Assembly (NCBI RefSeq): GCF_900104535.1
Contig: NZ_LT629710.1
Span: forward strand, 992,001 to 1,056,000
Source: Nakamurella panacisegetis
GTDB lineage: Bacteria > Actinomycetota > Actinomycetes > Mycobacteriales > Nakamurellaceae
Direction of reading: 5' to 3'
DNA: 64,000 nucleotides
The notes under the pieces are model-generated. The model had not been told where the DNA came from. It did no database searches and was given only the letters and a program-made list of their open reading frames with translations. Of the stretch, positions 45,825 through 55,326 are shown piece by piece. The translations under genes and the position numbers were made by a program. Position 1 is the stretch's first letter; every line of letters begins with the position of its first letter.

Positions 45825-48800
45825 TCAGGATGCCATACGCAGGACGGTGACCATCCCGCCCTCGACCCTGCACTCCTTGATCCGCTCGGCGAACGCCTCG
45901 GCGATGGCCTTGGCGATGAGCTCGTCGACCGGAGTGGCGGTGTCCGCGCCGGCGGCCCAGGCCCGCTTGGCCTTGTCCACCACGGCCTGCAGGGTCGAAA
46001 GGGTCGGCCGCTTCTTGTAGCTGGCCTTGGCGTACGAGGCGAGCGGCGACCGCAGAGCGGCCAGCACCACCTCGTCCTTGGCGTCGTCGCCGTCCTTGCC
46101 GCGCAACGCCATCAACGCCGTCATGTCCGCGCTGGCCCCGCTCAGGGTGCCGGCGTCATCGACCCGCCGCACCGTGAAGTACCCCTCGGAGGCGTCCGAG
46201 ATCGCCTTCATCAGCTCGGCTTTCGCATCGTCGAAGGCCAACTCGGAGCGGAAACCGGCCGTACCCTTGCTGACGATGGTCTGTACCTCGCCCAGCGTCG
46301 GCACCCCGCGGGGGTTCGCCCTGATCCGGGTGAAGTACGTCGACAAGTTGTCGTACAGCGCGTGCCGGACGTTGTAGCGGCGCTTGTTGCCGTCCTCCTC
46401 GCCGAACGCCGACCCCACCCGGGCCGCCTCGGACTTGGTCTTCTCCTTCACCGCCGCGGTCTTGGTCTGCGAGACGACGACCACGGCCTGGCCGTCGGTG
46501 ACCTTCAGGTGATTGACCGTGTCTCCGAAGGCGAGCCGGGCCTTCTCGGTCAGGGTGGCGTCGGCCTCGGCCCGGGCCGTCGGATCGTCCCCGACCTTCT
46601 TGAACGCGGCGGTGACGATGGCCTGGATCTCTTCGGGCTTGACCCCGTTGGTCCCCTTGACCGCCTTCTTCGCGGCGTATTCGGCGAACTTCTTCGACGC
46701 CTCGGCGTACACCAGCTGGCGGGCCGCCGCGGCCTTGTCGTTCTTGTCACCGGCCTTGATCGCCTGCGCGTCGGCGGCACTGAACACCGTGATGGTGCCG
46801 CCGCTGACCTCCAGCTCCCGGATGGCCGATCCGAGGCCGTCCTTGACAGCCTGGGCGATCTTGCCATCGAGGGCGAGTCGGGCCGGATCGTCGGGGGCCG
46901 CGGTCCGCAACTTGGACACCGGGTCGGCGATGATCTTGGCGACCCGTTCACTCTTGATGCCGTTGTCGCCCTGCCCGGCCTTCTTGGCCGCATAAACCGC
47001 GCAGCCCTGGGTGATCTGGGCCAGCAGTGCCTTCTGGGCGTTGTCGGCCTTGGTCGTGACGACGGCGGAATCCTTCTCCTGCACCGTCTTCGCGTCGAAC
47101 TTGAACGAGCCGGGCACCCCGCCGGTGATGGTGAAACCGGAGATGATGCCGGCGTACACCTCCTCGACGACGGTCGCCATCTCGGTGTCGGCCTCTTCCG
47201 GCGTCCGCGCCGCACTGACCTTGGAGTAGTGCTTGCCGATCACCTTGGTGATCATGTCGGTGTCCGGCAGATGTTTACCGCCCGCCTGCACCTTGCCGAC
47301 CTGGGTGCTCAGCGCGGTGCGGAAGGCGGCCAGGGTGGTGTCCTTGGTGTTCGTCTTCCGGATGCCCTCGATGGCGGTGAACGGCGCCGGGAGGAACGAG
47401 GTGATGGTCCCGCCGCTGATGGTGATCGATTTGAGCAGCGGTCCGAACGCCTCGACGGCGGCCTTGGTGATGCCCTGGTCGGTCTCGCCGTAGACCAGGT
47501 CCATACCGATCTGCCCGCGGCGGAAGTCCAGGATCTCCTGCACCCGTTCCTTCTTGATGCCGTTCTGACCCTCCGACAGCTTCTTGCTGGCGTACCCGCG
47601 GAAGTCGCTGATATAGGCCTCGTACCCCCGCTTGATCAACCCGGCGGCGACGAGCCGGTCGACCACTGGTTGCCGGTCGATCTTGCCGGCCGAGTCGCCG
47701 ATGGTGACGGTGCTCCGGTTGATGGCGTCGTTGACCTCGGAGTAGATGGCCTGCCCGAGGGCGATGAAGTCCAACTCGGCCGCGACGTCGGCACCGAAAC
47801 CGACACCCAGGACCGCCTTGGCGCCGAAGCTGATCTTGAGTTTGCCGTTCTTGAAGGTGAACGTGCCCTCGACCTTGCCGCCGGCGCCGGCGTCGACGGT
47901 GACCGTACCGGAGGCGGCGAAGATGGTCCGGCCCTTGTGGGTCCACTCGACCGAGCCGGTCGCCTCCGCGCTCACCCCGGCGAAGGCCTCGGCCTTGCCG
48001 CTGACCTCGATACCGCTGAGCCCGATCGCGATCTTCCCGCCGACCGACGCCTTGACTCCGGCGAATGCCTCCCCGGCCAGGGCGGCCGTCACTTCCTGGT
48101 TGGACAGTTTGACGGTGATGGCCGCGGTGCCCTCCACCTGGGCGCCGGCCATGGCCGAAGCTTCGCCCTCGAGTTTCACCCCGGTCGGGCCGGCCTTCAC
48201 CGAGCCCGAGGCCTCGGCCTTCGCGCCGGCAAAACCGGAGGCCTCGATCTTGGCGATGAGCTGGGCCGGCCCGACACCGACGAAACCCATGGCGGCGAAG
48301 TCGAATTCGGCGCCGGCCTTGGCGAACGCGGTCAGGGCCGCTTCGAGCTTCGGGATCTTCCCGCTGCGGTCGATCTTGGCCTTGCCGGTGGAACCGGCCG
48401 ACACGCCCACCCCGCCCTCGATCGACACCTCACCCCCGGCCTGCAGCGGCCCTCGGGTGATCACCCCGGACGCCTCGGCCTTCCCGAAGACGCCGGCCCG
48501 AGCGCACGCCTCGTAGGCGACCGACAGTTCCTCCTCGGTGGCCGTCTTGATCAGTGCGATGTACGCCTCCGCTCCGGCCACCCCGGATGCCTCGGCCTTG
48601 CCCTTGCGATGGGTCTTGCCGTTGAATTCGTCCTTCTCGGCGGAAGCTTCGCCCCAGGCCCCGGCGACCGCCTTGTGGGTGGTCGTGGACACACCCTTCT
48701 CGTTCTCCTTCTTGGTCCCGGCGTATTTCCCGGTGCCCCCTTCGAAGGTGTTGCCCACCTGCTCGACGTCCGTGCCGACCTCCCGGCGGATCGCCTGATC

Positions 48801-49493
48801 GAGCCGGGCGCCCGGGGAAGTCACCGATCGCCGCAGCGGGGAGCGATCAAGCGGAGCGAACGAGCGCCGCAACGAACCCTCGACCGGTGCGCAATCACAG
48901 TTCCCGTGCTGGTGCCCGGCCGGGTCGGATGCCTTGCGCCGCAACGCCGACATGGCTCCGTCGGCGGCTCGATCGGCCGCCGCCTCGGCCGGATCGTGCG
49001 CGTTCCCGACGGTCAGGCCGGCGCCACCACCGGAGTCGGCCCCGGTCCGCTGGGCGACCACGTGCCCGAGTTCGTGCGCGATCAGCCGCTGACCGTCGGG
49101 CGCTCCCGGCTTGAATTTCCCCGGCGCGAAATACAGGTCGTTGCCGTGGGTGAAGGCGTGGGACTGGAGGGCACCAGCGATCTTCCCGGCCTCCGGGTCG
49201 GCATGCACCCGCACCGAGGAGAAGTCCTGGCCGTAGTGCTCACCGAGCGACCCGGACAGCTCGGCCGGCAGTTGCGCGCCGGATCCGGCCCGCCGACGCA
49301 GGGCCGCGGAGATGCCCGCGTCGACCTGACTGCCCCCCAGCGGGTCGGCCGACCGTCGTAGCGGTGGACCGGCCTCCAGCCGCCCTCCGATCGGACCGGC
49401 ACCGACCCGAGCGTCGCCTTCGCTCTCGAGGTCAACGGATTCGTCGACGGCGCCCGGTCGGACGTGGGCCCTCCTGGCGCGTTCGGTCGGCAT
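45825..49493 (-). CDS. Giant DUF4157 (eCIS core) metalloprotease-like protein with tandem repeats
   Basis: About 1222 residues. DUF4157, now named the eCIS core domain in Pfam, lies at ~85-160: YGQDFSSVRVHAD, NDLYFAPG, zinc motif HELGH (~139-144) and third-ligand candidate in PAEAAADRAA. A Gly/Ala/Glu-rich repetitive region follows (~290-590; recurring KAEASG, GAKAEASG, GKAEAFAG). The C-terminal half (~610-1222) consists of about six divergent ~100-residue repeats built on YAAKK..G.NGIK.E.V..I and ISGGTITVF. DUF4157 proteins travel with contractile injection systems as effectors or processing proteases. The ATG at 49493 lacks a strong Shine-Dalgarno; GTG 49511 is an alternative. Confidence 0.82.
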   Translation of the reverse strand: MPTERARRAHVRPGAVDESVDLESEGDARVGAGPIGGRLEAGPPLRRSADPLGGSQVDAGISAALRRRAGSGAQLPAELSGSLGEHYGQDFSSVRVHADPEAGKIAGALQSHAFTHGNDLYFAPGKFKPGAPDGQRLIAHELGHVVAQRTGADSGGGAGLTVGNAHDPAEAAADRAADGAMSALRRKASDPAGHQHGNCDCAPVEGSLRRSFAPLDRSPLRRSVTSPGARLDQAIRREVGTDVEQVGNTFEGGTGKYAGTKKENEKGVSTTTHKAVAGAWGEASAEKDEFNGKTHRKGKAEASGVAGAEAYIALIKTATEEELSVAYEACARAGVFGKAEASGVITRGPLQAGGEVSIEGGVGVSAGSTGKAKIDRSGKIPKLEAALTAFAKAGAEFDFAAMGFVGVGPAQLIAKIEASGFAGAKAEASGSVKAGPTGVKLEGEASAMAGAQVEGTAAITVKLSNQEVTAALAGEAFAGVKASVGGKIAIGLSGIEVSGKAEAFAGVSAEATGSVEWTHKGRTIFAASGTVTVDAGAGGKVEGTFTFKNGKLKISFGAKAVLGVGFGADVAAELDFIALGQAIYSEVNDAINRSTVTIGDSAGKIDRQPVVDRLVAAGLIKRGYEAYISDFRGYASKKLSEGQNGIKKERVQEILDFRRGQIGMDLVYGETDQGITKAAVEAFGPLLKSITISGGTITSFLPAPFTAIEGIRKTNTKDTTLAAFRTALSTQVGKVQAGGKHLPDTDMITKVIGKHYSKVSAARTPEEADTEMATVVEEVYAGIISGFTITGGVPGSFKFDAKTVQEKDSAVVTTKADNAQKALLAQITQGCAVYAAKKAGQGDNGIKSERVAKIIADPVSKLRTAAPDDPARLALDGKIAQAVKDGLGSAIRELEVSGGTITVFSAADAQAIKAGDKNDKAAAARQLVYAEASKKFAEYAAKKAVKGTNGVKPEEIQAIVTAAFKKVGDDPTARAEADATLTEKARLAFGDTVNHLKVTDGQAVVVVSQTKTAAVKEKTKSEAARVGSAFGEEDGNKRRYNVRHALYDNLSTYFTRIRANPRGVPTLGEVQTIVSKGTAGFRSELAFDDAKAELMKAISDASEGYFTVRRVDDAGTLSGASADMTALMALRGKDGDDAKDEVVLAALRSPLASYAKASYKKRPTLSTLQAVVDKAKRAWAAGADTATPVDELIAKAIAEAFAERIKECRVEGGMVTVLRMAS

Positions 49494-49664
49494 CGTCAAG
49501 ACGCACCGCACCCATTTCTCGGCGCGGCGGCCGTTCGCAGTTGAATTCGACTCTAGACGCCGCCGGCCGAACGCCGCGTCGTCCGGTGGAGGGAACGAAA
49601 TCCCCGGCCGAGTGAACAAATGACAAAGGTGGGCGTGACGATCCGTGCGCGGCGGCCACAACCG

Positions 49665-51671
49665 TCACGGCAGCAATCCGGCCGGCGCCCGACGCCCGAG
49701 CTTGGCGTACTCGCGCAGGGTGGCGGCCAGCACATGACGAGATCCCACCCCGGTGCCGTCGATGGCCGCGTCGTACGCCGCCGCGAGCACGATGTTGCGC
49801 AGGTCGCCGCCCGCCAGTTCGATGGTGGTGGCCAGGTAGTCCAGGTCGAGCGGGTCACTCTCGTCGAGTTCGCCGACCCGGTCCAGGAGGCGGCCGAGCA
49901 GCTGCCGCCGGGTCGCGGCGTCCGGGTCGGGGAAATGAATGATGAAGTGCATACGACGGGCGAAGGCGGCATCCAGATTGCCGCGCAGATTGGTGGCCAG
50001 AACGGTGATCCCGTTGAAGTGCTCCATTCGCTGCAGCAGGTAGGACACCTCCTGGTTCGCGTAGCGGTCCTTGGCGTCCTTCACCTCGCTGCGGCTGCCG
50101 AACAGGGCGTCGGCCTCGTCGAAGAACAACACGACGTTGAGGTTCTCCGCCTCGGCGAACACCCGCTCCAGGTTCTTCTCGGTCTCGCCGATGTACTTGT
50201 CGATGACGCCGGATAGGTCGACCTGCATCAGGTCCAGCCCGGCGGTGTCGGCGATGACATGGGCGGCCAGGGTCTTACCGGTCCCCGGTCCACCGGTGAA
50301 CAGGGCCGCGATGCCGGTGCCCTTGCCGCCGGCACCGTGCACCGGCCCCCGTGAGATGACGCTGTCCCGCAGCCGGACCCAGTCGCCGAGCCGGTGCAGC
50401 GAGTTGAGCGTCTCCGGCGGCAGTTGCAGGTCGTCGTAGCTGGTGCGCGCCGCTCCCGATCCGGGCCGGAACCGACCCGATCCGCCCAGCAGGCGGACGG
50501 TCTCGGCGACCTGACCGGAGTCGACCGGTCGTCCGGCCAGGCCGGCCTGGGCCACCACGTGACGGCCGGCCGCGGTGATCTGCTCGGGGGTGAGCCGGTA
50601 CGGCACGAGCAGCTCGGCCGGCACCTGTTCGGCGGCGACGTGCTTGCGCCACAACCGGACCCGCTGATCGGGATCGAGGGCAACCGCCCGCACCACCACC
50701 GGCAACGAGGCCCGCCAGGCCGGGTTCCAACGGCATCGGCCGATCAGCACCACCGGTACCGGCGATCCGGACAACAGGGCAACCGCCTCGGCCGCGGTGT
50801 CATCGCCGACCAGGGCTTCGGCTCCGGTCAGCACCACCGCCGTGGCCAGCAGACCGGCCCGCCGAACCGCGGCCAGGGCCGCCGCGATCAATCCGACACC
50901 GGCTGGACGTCGCGCCAGATCGAACACGCTGCAGGCGATCTCGGCCTGCGCGAAGGCCGCCACGGCGGTGGCCACCCCGGCCGCACCGACCGGGTCCTCG
51001 ATCCAGCTCAGCCGGGTCCCGGCGGACAGCGCGGCGGCCAGTTGGGCCGCCGCCTCTGATGCGGGCAGCTCGTCCGGGTCGACCGGGTCGACCGTCATGG
51101 CCAAGGACACCGGCTCCTGCACCGGGTGCCCGACCAACGCACCGACGACGTCCTCGCCGACCGTCACCGATCGGCCCAGGTTCAACGGTCCGGTCTGCAG
51201 GTGCAGCAGCCCCCATCGCCGCAGCGGGGCCGTCTGGCCGAGCAGGGCCCGACCGGCCCCCGACAGCAGCGGGATCCCCGCGAGCTCCAGCAACAACGCG
51301 GCGGACGCCGGTTGCGGGCCGACCGCACCCAGCAACAGGCCGTAGGCGTGGGCGAAGTTCGGATCGAGATCAGGTGCAGCGGCGGCCAACAGCAGGTCAC
51401 CCTCGGCCCGGCCGAGGCCGAACACGGAGGCCATCCGCAACAGCGGATCGGATACCGGCAACGGACTTCCGTCACTCTCCCCCGTTTCCGGGTGGTCCCG
51501 CTGCAGGGCCCTGGCCACGGCTTCCCATGGCGGGGTGCCGGTCAGATCCCGGCGATCGGCGGCCCGTTGGACCGCCGCCAGGACATCGGACAGGGCTGCC
51601 GCGATCACCACCGTCACCTCATCCGCACGCCGGGCGATCAGGCCCGGCCGAATCCGGGTTGTCGCCGCCAT
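49665..51671 (-). CDS. AAA+ ATPase of the CIS type (Afp15/Pvc15-like)
   Basis: 668 residues. A helical N-terminal region (~1-400) has a degenerate ATPase-like half. The C-terminal AAA+ module (~445-655) is intact: Walker A GGPGTGKT (~457-464), Walker B VLFFDEAD (~520), sensor 1 ATNLRGNLD and arginine-finger region AFARRMHFIIHFPDP. This two-part layout is usual for the ATPases encoded in extracellular and intracellular contractile injection loci, where they help assemble or disassemble particles. It is the first gene of the leftward operon, divergent from the DUF4255 gene. Confidence 0.9.
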   Translation of the reverse strand: MAATTRIRPGLIARRADEVTVVIAAALSDVLAAVQRAADRRDLTGTPPWEAVARALQRDHPETGESDGSPLPVSDPLLRMASVFGLGRAEGDLLLAAAAPDLDPNFAHAYGLLLGAVGPQPASAALLLELAGIPLLSGAGRALLGQTAPLRRWGLLHLQTGPLNLGRSVTVGEDVVGALVGHPVQEPVSLAMTVDPVDPDELPASEAAAQLAAALSAGTRLSWIEDPVGAAGVATAVAAFAQAEIACSVFDLARRPAGVGLIAAALAAVRRAGLLATAVVLTGAEALVGDDTAAEAVALLSGSPVPVVLIGRCRWNPAWRASLPVVVRAVALDPDQRVRLWRKHVAAEQVPAELLVPYRLTPEQITAAGRHVVAQAGLAGRPVDSGQVAETVRLLGGSGRFRPGSGAARTSYDDLQLPPETLNSLHRLGDWVRLRDSVISRGPVHGAGGKGTGIAALFTGGPGTGKTLAAHVIADTAGLDLMQVDLSGVIDKYIGETEKNLERVFAEAENLNVVLFFDEADALFGSRSEVKDAKDRYANQEVSYLLQRMEHFNGITVLATNLRGNLDAAFARRMHFIIHFPDPDAATRRQLLGRLLDRVGELDESDPLDLDYLATTIELAGGDLRNIVLAAAYDAAIDGTGVGSRHVLAATLREYAKLGRRAPAGLLP

Positions 51672-52154
51672 CTTCTCAGGGTCTGATCGTCTCAGGGACG
51701 GCCCGACCGGCGTCCATCACCCCGGTCCATGTTCACAGCTGGAGCATCGGGCAATTTCACAACCGGGCGGCGAACACCGCGCGTGTCCGAACCGAAACAC
51801 GCGAGCGGAATTTCCACTCCTTAGGGCAGGGAAGCCGCGCGGGAGTCACCGTCGAGGCGTTTCTATTCCGGAATTCATCTGATCGGCATGTAGCGAATTA
51901 CCAAGCGCCACCCATTCGGTCCTGGCGACCTGGCCAGCCCTTCCGGTGCTCACTCTCCGCATCAATCCGGGCCCAGAAACTGCCCCGGACCTGCTGACCC
52001 ACTGCTGGACGGACGGCGCTCCACCCTGCACTGTGGAGCAGGAAACGGAGCAAACGGTCACAAGCCGCGTTGCCCCGGTGAATTTTCACGCGGGCAGGCG
52101 CACGCGTCCACCTTGAGGTCCGGGGCCGGGTGCGGCCCACCGGGGAGCACGTCG
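51672..52154. promoter_or_regulatory. Divergent control region of the CIS locus
   Basis: 483 bases with no credible gene. It separates the AAA ATPase (leftward) and DUF4255 (rightward) genes and should carry both promoters. The stretch 51850-51905 is notably AT-rich. Two small hairpins are visible: CGCGTGT/ACACGCG at 51780-51803, and GCTCCAC/GTGGAGC at 52018-52039, the latter in the likely leader of the rightward transcript. GGGGAG at 52142 is the ribosome binding site for GTG 52155. Confidence 0.55.
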
Positions 52155-52751
52155 GTGATCATTCCAACGATCGACACGGCCTTGGAAGCGCTTGTCCGCC
52201 AAGCGCTTCCGTTGCCGACGGCGTTGGGTGACGTCTCCTTCGACTCACCGTCGGGAACCTGGTCGGCCCAGCTCAACCGGATCACCGTCAACCTGTTCCT
52301 GTTCGGTGTCGGCCGGTCACCGCAACCGCCCCGTCCCGCGGTCGACCGGATCGTCGACGGACGCACCCAGCGGCGCCCCCCGCTGCCCCTGCTGCAGTTG
52401 CACTACCTGGTCACGGCCTGGGCCGGCTCCGTCCGCGACGAACACCAGCTGATCGGTGACGTCCTGACGGCGTTCCTGATCACCCAGGCACTGCCGCCGG
52501 AGCACCTCCCGGCCGACATCACCTCCGGTGTCCAGCTGGCTGTGGCCCCGCACGACAACAACCGCGCGAAGGACGTCTGGTCGACCGTCGGCGGCACCAT
52601 CAAGCCGTCCTTCGAACTCGTGGTCACCACCGCCAGCGACGCCCTCCCCTACGTCGATCTGCCGACCAGCGTCGCCCGTATCGAGCGAATGCTCGAGGGC
52701 TACACCGCCCCGCCGGAGCCGGTCAGCATGCCCGCCTTCGGGAGAAGCTGA
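52155..52751 (+). CDS. DUF4255 (Pvc16-like) contractile injection system protein
   Basis: 198 residues from GTG 52155 with Shine-Dalgarno GGGGAG. The DUF4255/Pvc16_N pattern is clear: IIPTIDTALEALVRQ, VNLFLFGV at the start of a beta-sheet, LQLHYLVTAWAGSVRDEHQLIGDVL, then PHDNNRAKDVWSTVGGTIKPSFELVVT. Pvc16/Afp16-type proteins cap or terminate the sheath-tube shaft in eCIS. Its neighbours (ATPase, DUF4157) support a CIS locus. Confidence 0.9.
   Translation: MIIPTIDTALEALVRQALPLPTALGDVSFDSPSGTWSAQLNRITVNLFLFGVGRSPQPPRPAVDRIVDGRTQRRPPLPLLQLHYLVTAWAGSVRDEHQLIGDVLTAFLITQALPPEHLPADITSGVQLAVAPHDNNRAKDVWSTVGGTIKPSFELVVTTASDALPYVDLPTSVARIERMLEGYTAPPEPVSMPAFGRS
52184..52210 (+). repeat. Intragenic inverted repeat near the DUF4255 start
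   Basis: A perfect 10-bp inverted repeat, GGAAGCGCTT and AAGCGCTTCC, with a 7-base spacer begins 29 bases into the gene. Each arm also contains the self-complementary AAGCGCTT. The leucine codons in it are both CTT, uncommon in this genome. Confidence 0.75.
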
Positions 52752-52757
52752 CTCCAG

Positions 52758-55319
52758 GTGCGGGTAAGAGCGGACACGGAACTTCTGGATCTGGTTCCCG
52801 GCCAGCGGGCCGACATCACCCTCGACGTGATCAACACCGGCCAGGTGATCGACGGCGTCACCGCGCGCATCGTCGGGCTGCCCGACCAGCACGTGAGCAG
52901 CCACCCGTCGGTCCTACCGCTCTTCCCGGACTCCTCCGGACAGATGACCCTGACGCTCGGCCTGCCACGCAGTTTCCCGGCCGGCCGGCACCCGATGACG
53001 GTCGAGGTGCACTCCCGGCAGCCCGGTACCGCACCGGCCTACGTCGACGTCGACCTCCTGGTGCCGCAGGCCCCGGCCATCGGGTTGAGCAGCAGTCCGC
53101 AGCTGATCCGGACGCACCGCAACGCCAGGTACATCCTCACCGTGGCCAACCGCGGCAACGTCGCCCTCGACGTGGCGCTCAAGGCCAACGACCCGGAGAA
53201 GGCGATCTCGGTCGCGCTCACGCCGAGCCGGCTGATGGTGCCGGCCGGGCAGGCCGGCGACGTGGTGGTCAGTGTCCGCGGGCCGCGGATGATCCTGGGG
53301 ACCGATCTGGACCGGCTCATCACCCTGACCGCGGTCGCTCGTCCGATCGACAACGAACCATTCCTCGTCCCGGTCCCGTCCGGTGCGCCCATGGGCTCTG
53401 GTTCCGTGTTGTCCGGTACCGCACTGCTCACGAAGTCGCCCAGCCCGTTCCGCGCTCCCGGCGACGCCGACGCCGACGGCGACGACGGTGCGCTGTCCTC
53501 CGCGGCCGGAGCCGAGCCACTCACCGAGTCGCTGATCATCACCCTTCGCCAGCGGCCGTGGTTCACCCGCGGCGTGCTGACGGCGCTGATCCTGCTGTCC
53601 ATCATCGCGTTGTGGGCCGGGGTGTTCCTGTTCGGCCTCGGCCAGGTGTTCGCGGGCGACCCGCTCACCAAGACCGCCCCGGCGTCGTACTTCGCCACCG
53701 CCGTCACCGATCAGCCGGCCGGCGTTTCGCAGGCCGCAGTGGCCGGGAGCGCGCCGGGGGCCGCGGCGGGAGCCGGTGCGACTTCAGCCGGTGCGACTTC
53801 AGCCGGTGCGACTTCAGCCGGCGCCGCGCCCGGAGCGCCGGCCGGCGCGGCTCCGGGCAGCGGGACAGCGGGCGGTGCGACCAGCGCCGGCGGCGAGCCG
53901 CCGGCCGGAGCCCTGCCCAAGACCGGCGCCATGCCGGCCGGCCTCGGGGGCACCATCTCGGGCACCGTGACCGCCGCCACCGACGGCGAACCGGTGGGCC
54001 GGATCCTGGTGGAAGCGTTGCGCACCAAGGCCGACGGCAGCACGGTGGTGGTCAGTTCGGCAGCCACCCAGACCGACGGCACCTACCAGGTCGCCGGGCT
54101 GTTCCCGGGGAGCTACGCGCTGCGCTTCTCGGCCGCCGGGTTCGTCACCGTGTACCACCCGGCGGCGCCGAACCAGGGGTCCGCCCAGGCGGTGACGGTG
54201 TCCAGCGGAGCCGTCACGGCCGGGGCCGATGCCGTCATCGTCGGCAAACCGGCCACCATCACCGGGTCGATCGACCCGGGCGACACCCTGGACAAGGTGG
54301 TGGCCACGGTCAGCGTCCGACCGCTGGGCGGGAAGAACCAGGGCAAGACGATCGCGTCGGTCAGGACCAACGCATCCGGCGGCTACACGATCCCCAAGCT
54401 GCCCGCCCCCGGCAGTTACCAACTGGTGTTCACGGCCAGCGGCTACCAGCCGACGACCGTCCAGACCGACGTCAGCGGCGGGGCGAAACGCTTCGAGCCG
54501 TCGGTCCTGCTGTCGTCCGGGCTGGGCCAGATCTCCGGCACCGTCACCGACGGAACCAGCCCGCTGGGCGGCATCACCGTCGCCACGACGGTCGATGGAA
54601 CCGCGGTGACCACCGGCACCCCCACCACCGGTCAGGTCGGGCATTTCGTGCTGGGTCAGCTCCCCACCCCGGCCACCTACGTGATCACCTTCTCCGGGGC
54701 CGGATTCGGCGAAACCACGGTCGTGGTCGACCTCGGCCCGGGCAAGGTCAACAACGCCCTGAAGGTGGTGCTGGCCAAGGGGACCGGCAACGTGAGCGGG
54801 GTGCTGGTCGACTCCACCGGCAAGGGGATCGGCGGCGCGACGGTCACCGTCGGCGGCGCGGCCGACCCGCAGACCACCACCACGTTGACCGCCGGCGTCG
54901 TCGGCAGTTTCAGCCTGTCCGGTCTGCCCTCCCCCGGCTCCTACACCCTCAGTTTCAGCTTGAACGGGTACGCCGACGCCACGGTGCCGGTCAACCTCAC
55001 CGGCACGGCGCCGGTGGCCCCGCTGCGGGTGGTCATGGTCGGCGCCCTGGGCAAGATCACCGGCGTGGTGACCGGGCCGGGAGGAGCCCCCATGACCGGT
55101 GCGGCCGTGGTCGCGACCGACGGCAAACGCAGCTGGCCGGTCACCTCGACGGCGGGGTCCGGCCCGGTGCCGAACGGCGGCTACGTGATCGACCAGCTGC
55201 CGGCCGGGGTCTACACCGTGACCGCCACGTCGGCCACCGGAGTCGCCCGGACGGCCATGGTCACCGTGACGCCGGGCACCCCGGCCACGCAGAACTTCCC
55301 GCTGTCGGACAGCGGGTGA
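52758..55319 (+). CDS. CIS-associated single-pass membrane protein with Ig-like N-domains and five carboxypeptidase-regulatory-like repeats (stalk protein 1)
   Basis: 853 residues from GTG 52758, six bases after the DUF4255 gene. Two Ig-like domains without a signal peptide (~1-230) are followed by a basic segment (RQRPWFTRG) and one membrane helix (~270-292), predicting N-terminus inside and C-terminus outside. An Ala/Gly/Ser linker (~315-395) leads to five ~90-residue beta-domains (~397-853), each opening G.I(S/T)G.V and containing a G.Y...LP.PG.Y...F...GY motif. Genes like this are labelled hydrolytic protein in Streptomyces CIS loci, but I see no catalytic motif. Function unknown; membrane anchor or stalk is inferred. 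Confidence 0.82.
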   Translation: MRVRADTELLDLVPGQRADITLDVINTGQVIDGVTARIVGLPDQHVSSHPSVLPLFPDSSGQMTLTLGLPRSFPAGRHPMTVEVHSRQPGTAPAYVDVDLLVPQAPAIGLSSSPQLIRTHRNARYILTVANRGNVALDVALKANDPEKAISVALTPSRLMVPAGQAGDVVVSVRGPRMILGTDLDRLITLTAVARPIDNEPFLVPVPSGAPMGSGSVLSGTALLTKSPSPFRAPGDADADGDDGALSSAAGAEPLTESLIITLRQRPWFTRGVLTALILLSIIALWAGVFLFGLGQVFAGDPLTKTAPASYFATAVTDQPAGVSQAAVAGSAPGAAAGAGATSAGATSAGATSAGAAPGAPAGAAPGSGTAGGATSAGGEPPAGALPKTGAMPAGLGGTISGTVTAATDGEPVGRILVEALRTKADGSTVVVSSAATQTDGTYQVAGLFPGSYALRFSAAGFVTVYHPAAPNQGSAQAVTVSSGAVTAGADAVIVGKPATITGSIDPGDTLDKVVATVSVRPLGGKNQGKTIASVRTNASGGYTIPKLPAPGSYQLVFTASGYQPTTVQTDVSGGAKRFEPSVLLSSGLGQISGTVTDGTSPLGGITVATTVDGTAVTTGTPTTGQVGHFVLGQLPTPATYVITFSGAGFGETTVVVDLGPGKVNNALKVVLAKGTGNVSGVLVDSTGKGIGGATVTVGGAADPQTTTTLTAGVVGSFSLSGLPSPGSYTLSFSLNGYADATVPVNLTGTAPVAPLRVVMVGALGKITGVVTGPGGAPMTGAAVVATDGKRSWPVTSTAGSGPVPNGGYVIDQLPAGVYTVTATSATGVARTAMVTVTPGTPATQNFPLSDSG
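53771..53821 (+). repeat. 15-bp tandem repeat in the stalk-protein linker
   Basis: 3.4 perfect copies of AGCCGGTGCGACTTC, encoding AGATS units in the extracytoplasmic linker just after the membrane helix. Copy-number change would alter linker length in frame. Confidence 0.9.
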
Positions 55320-55326
55320 TCCGGGC

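Noticed and set aside
45807-49361. A 1184-codon open frame on the + strand opposite the DUF4157 gene
   Set aside because: It is an antisense shadow: the composition is His/Gly/Arg/Leu-rich as in other GC-rich shadows, no domain is recognisable, and the opposite strand has clear DUF4157 and repeat motifs.
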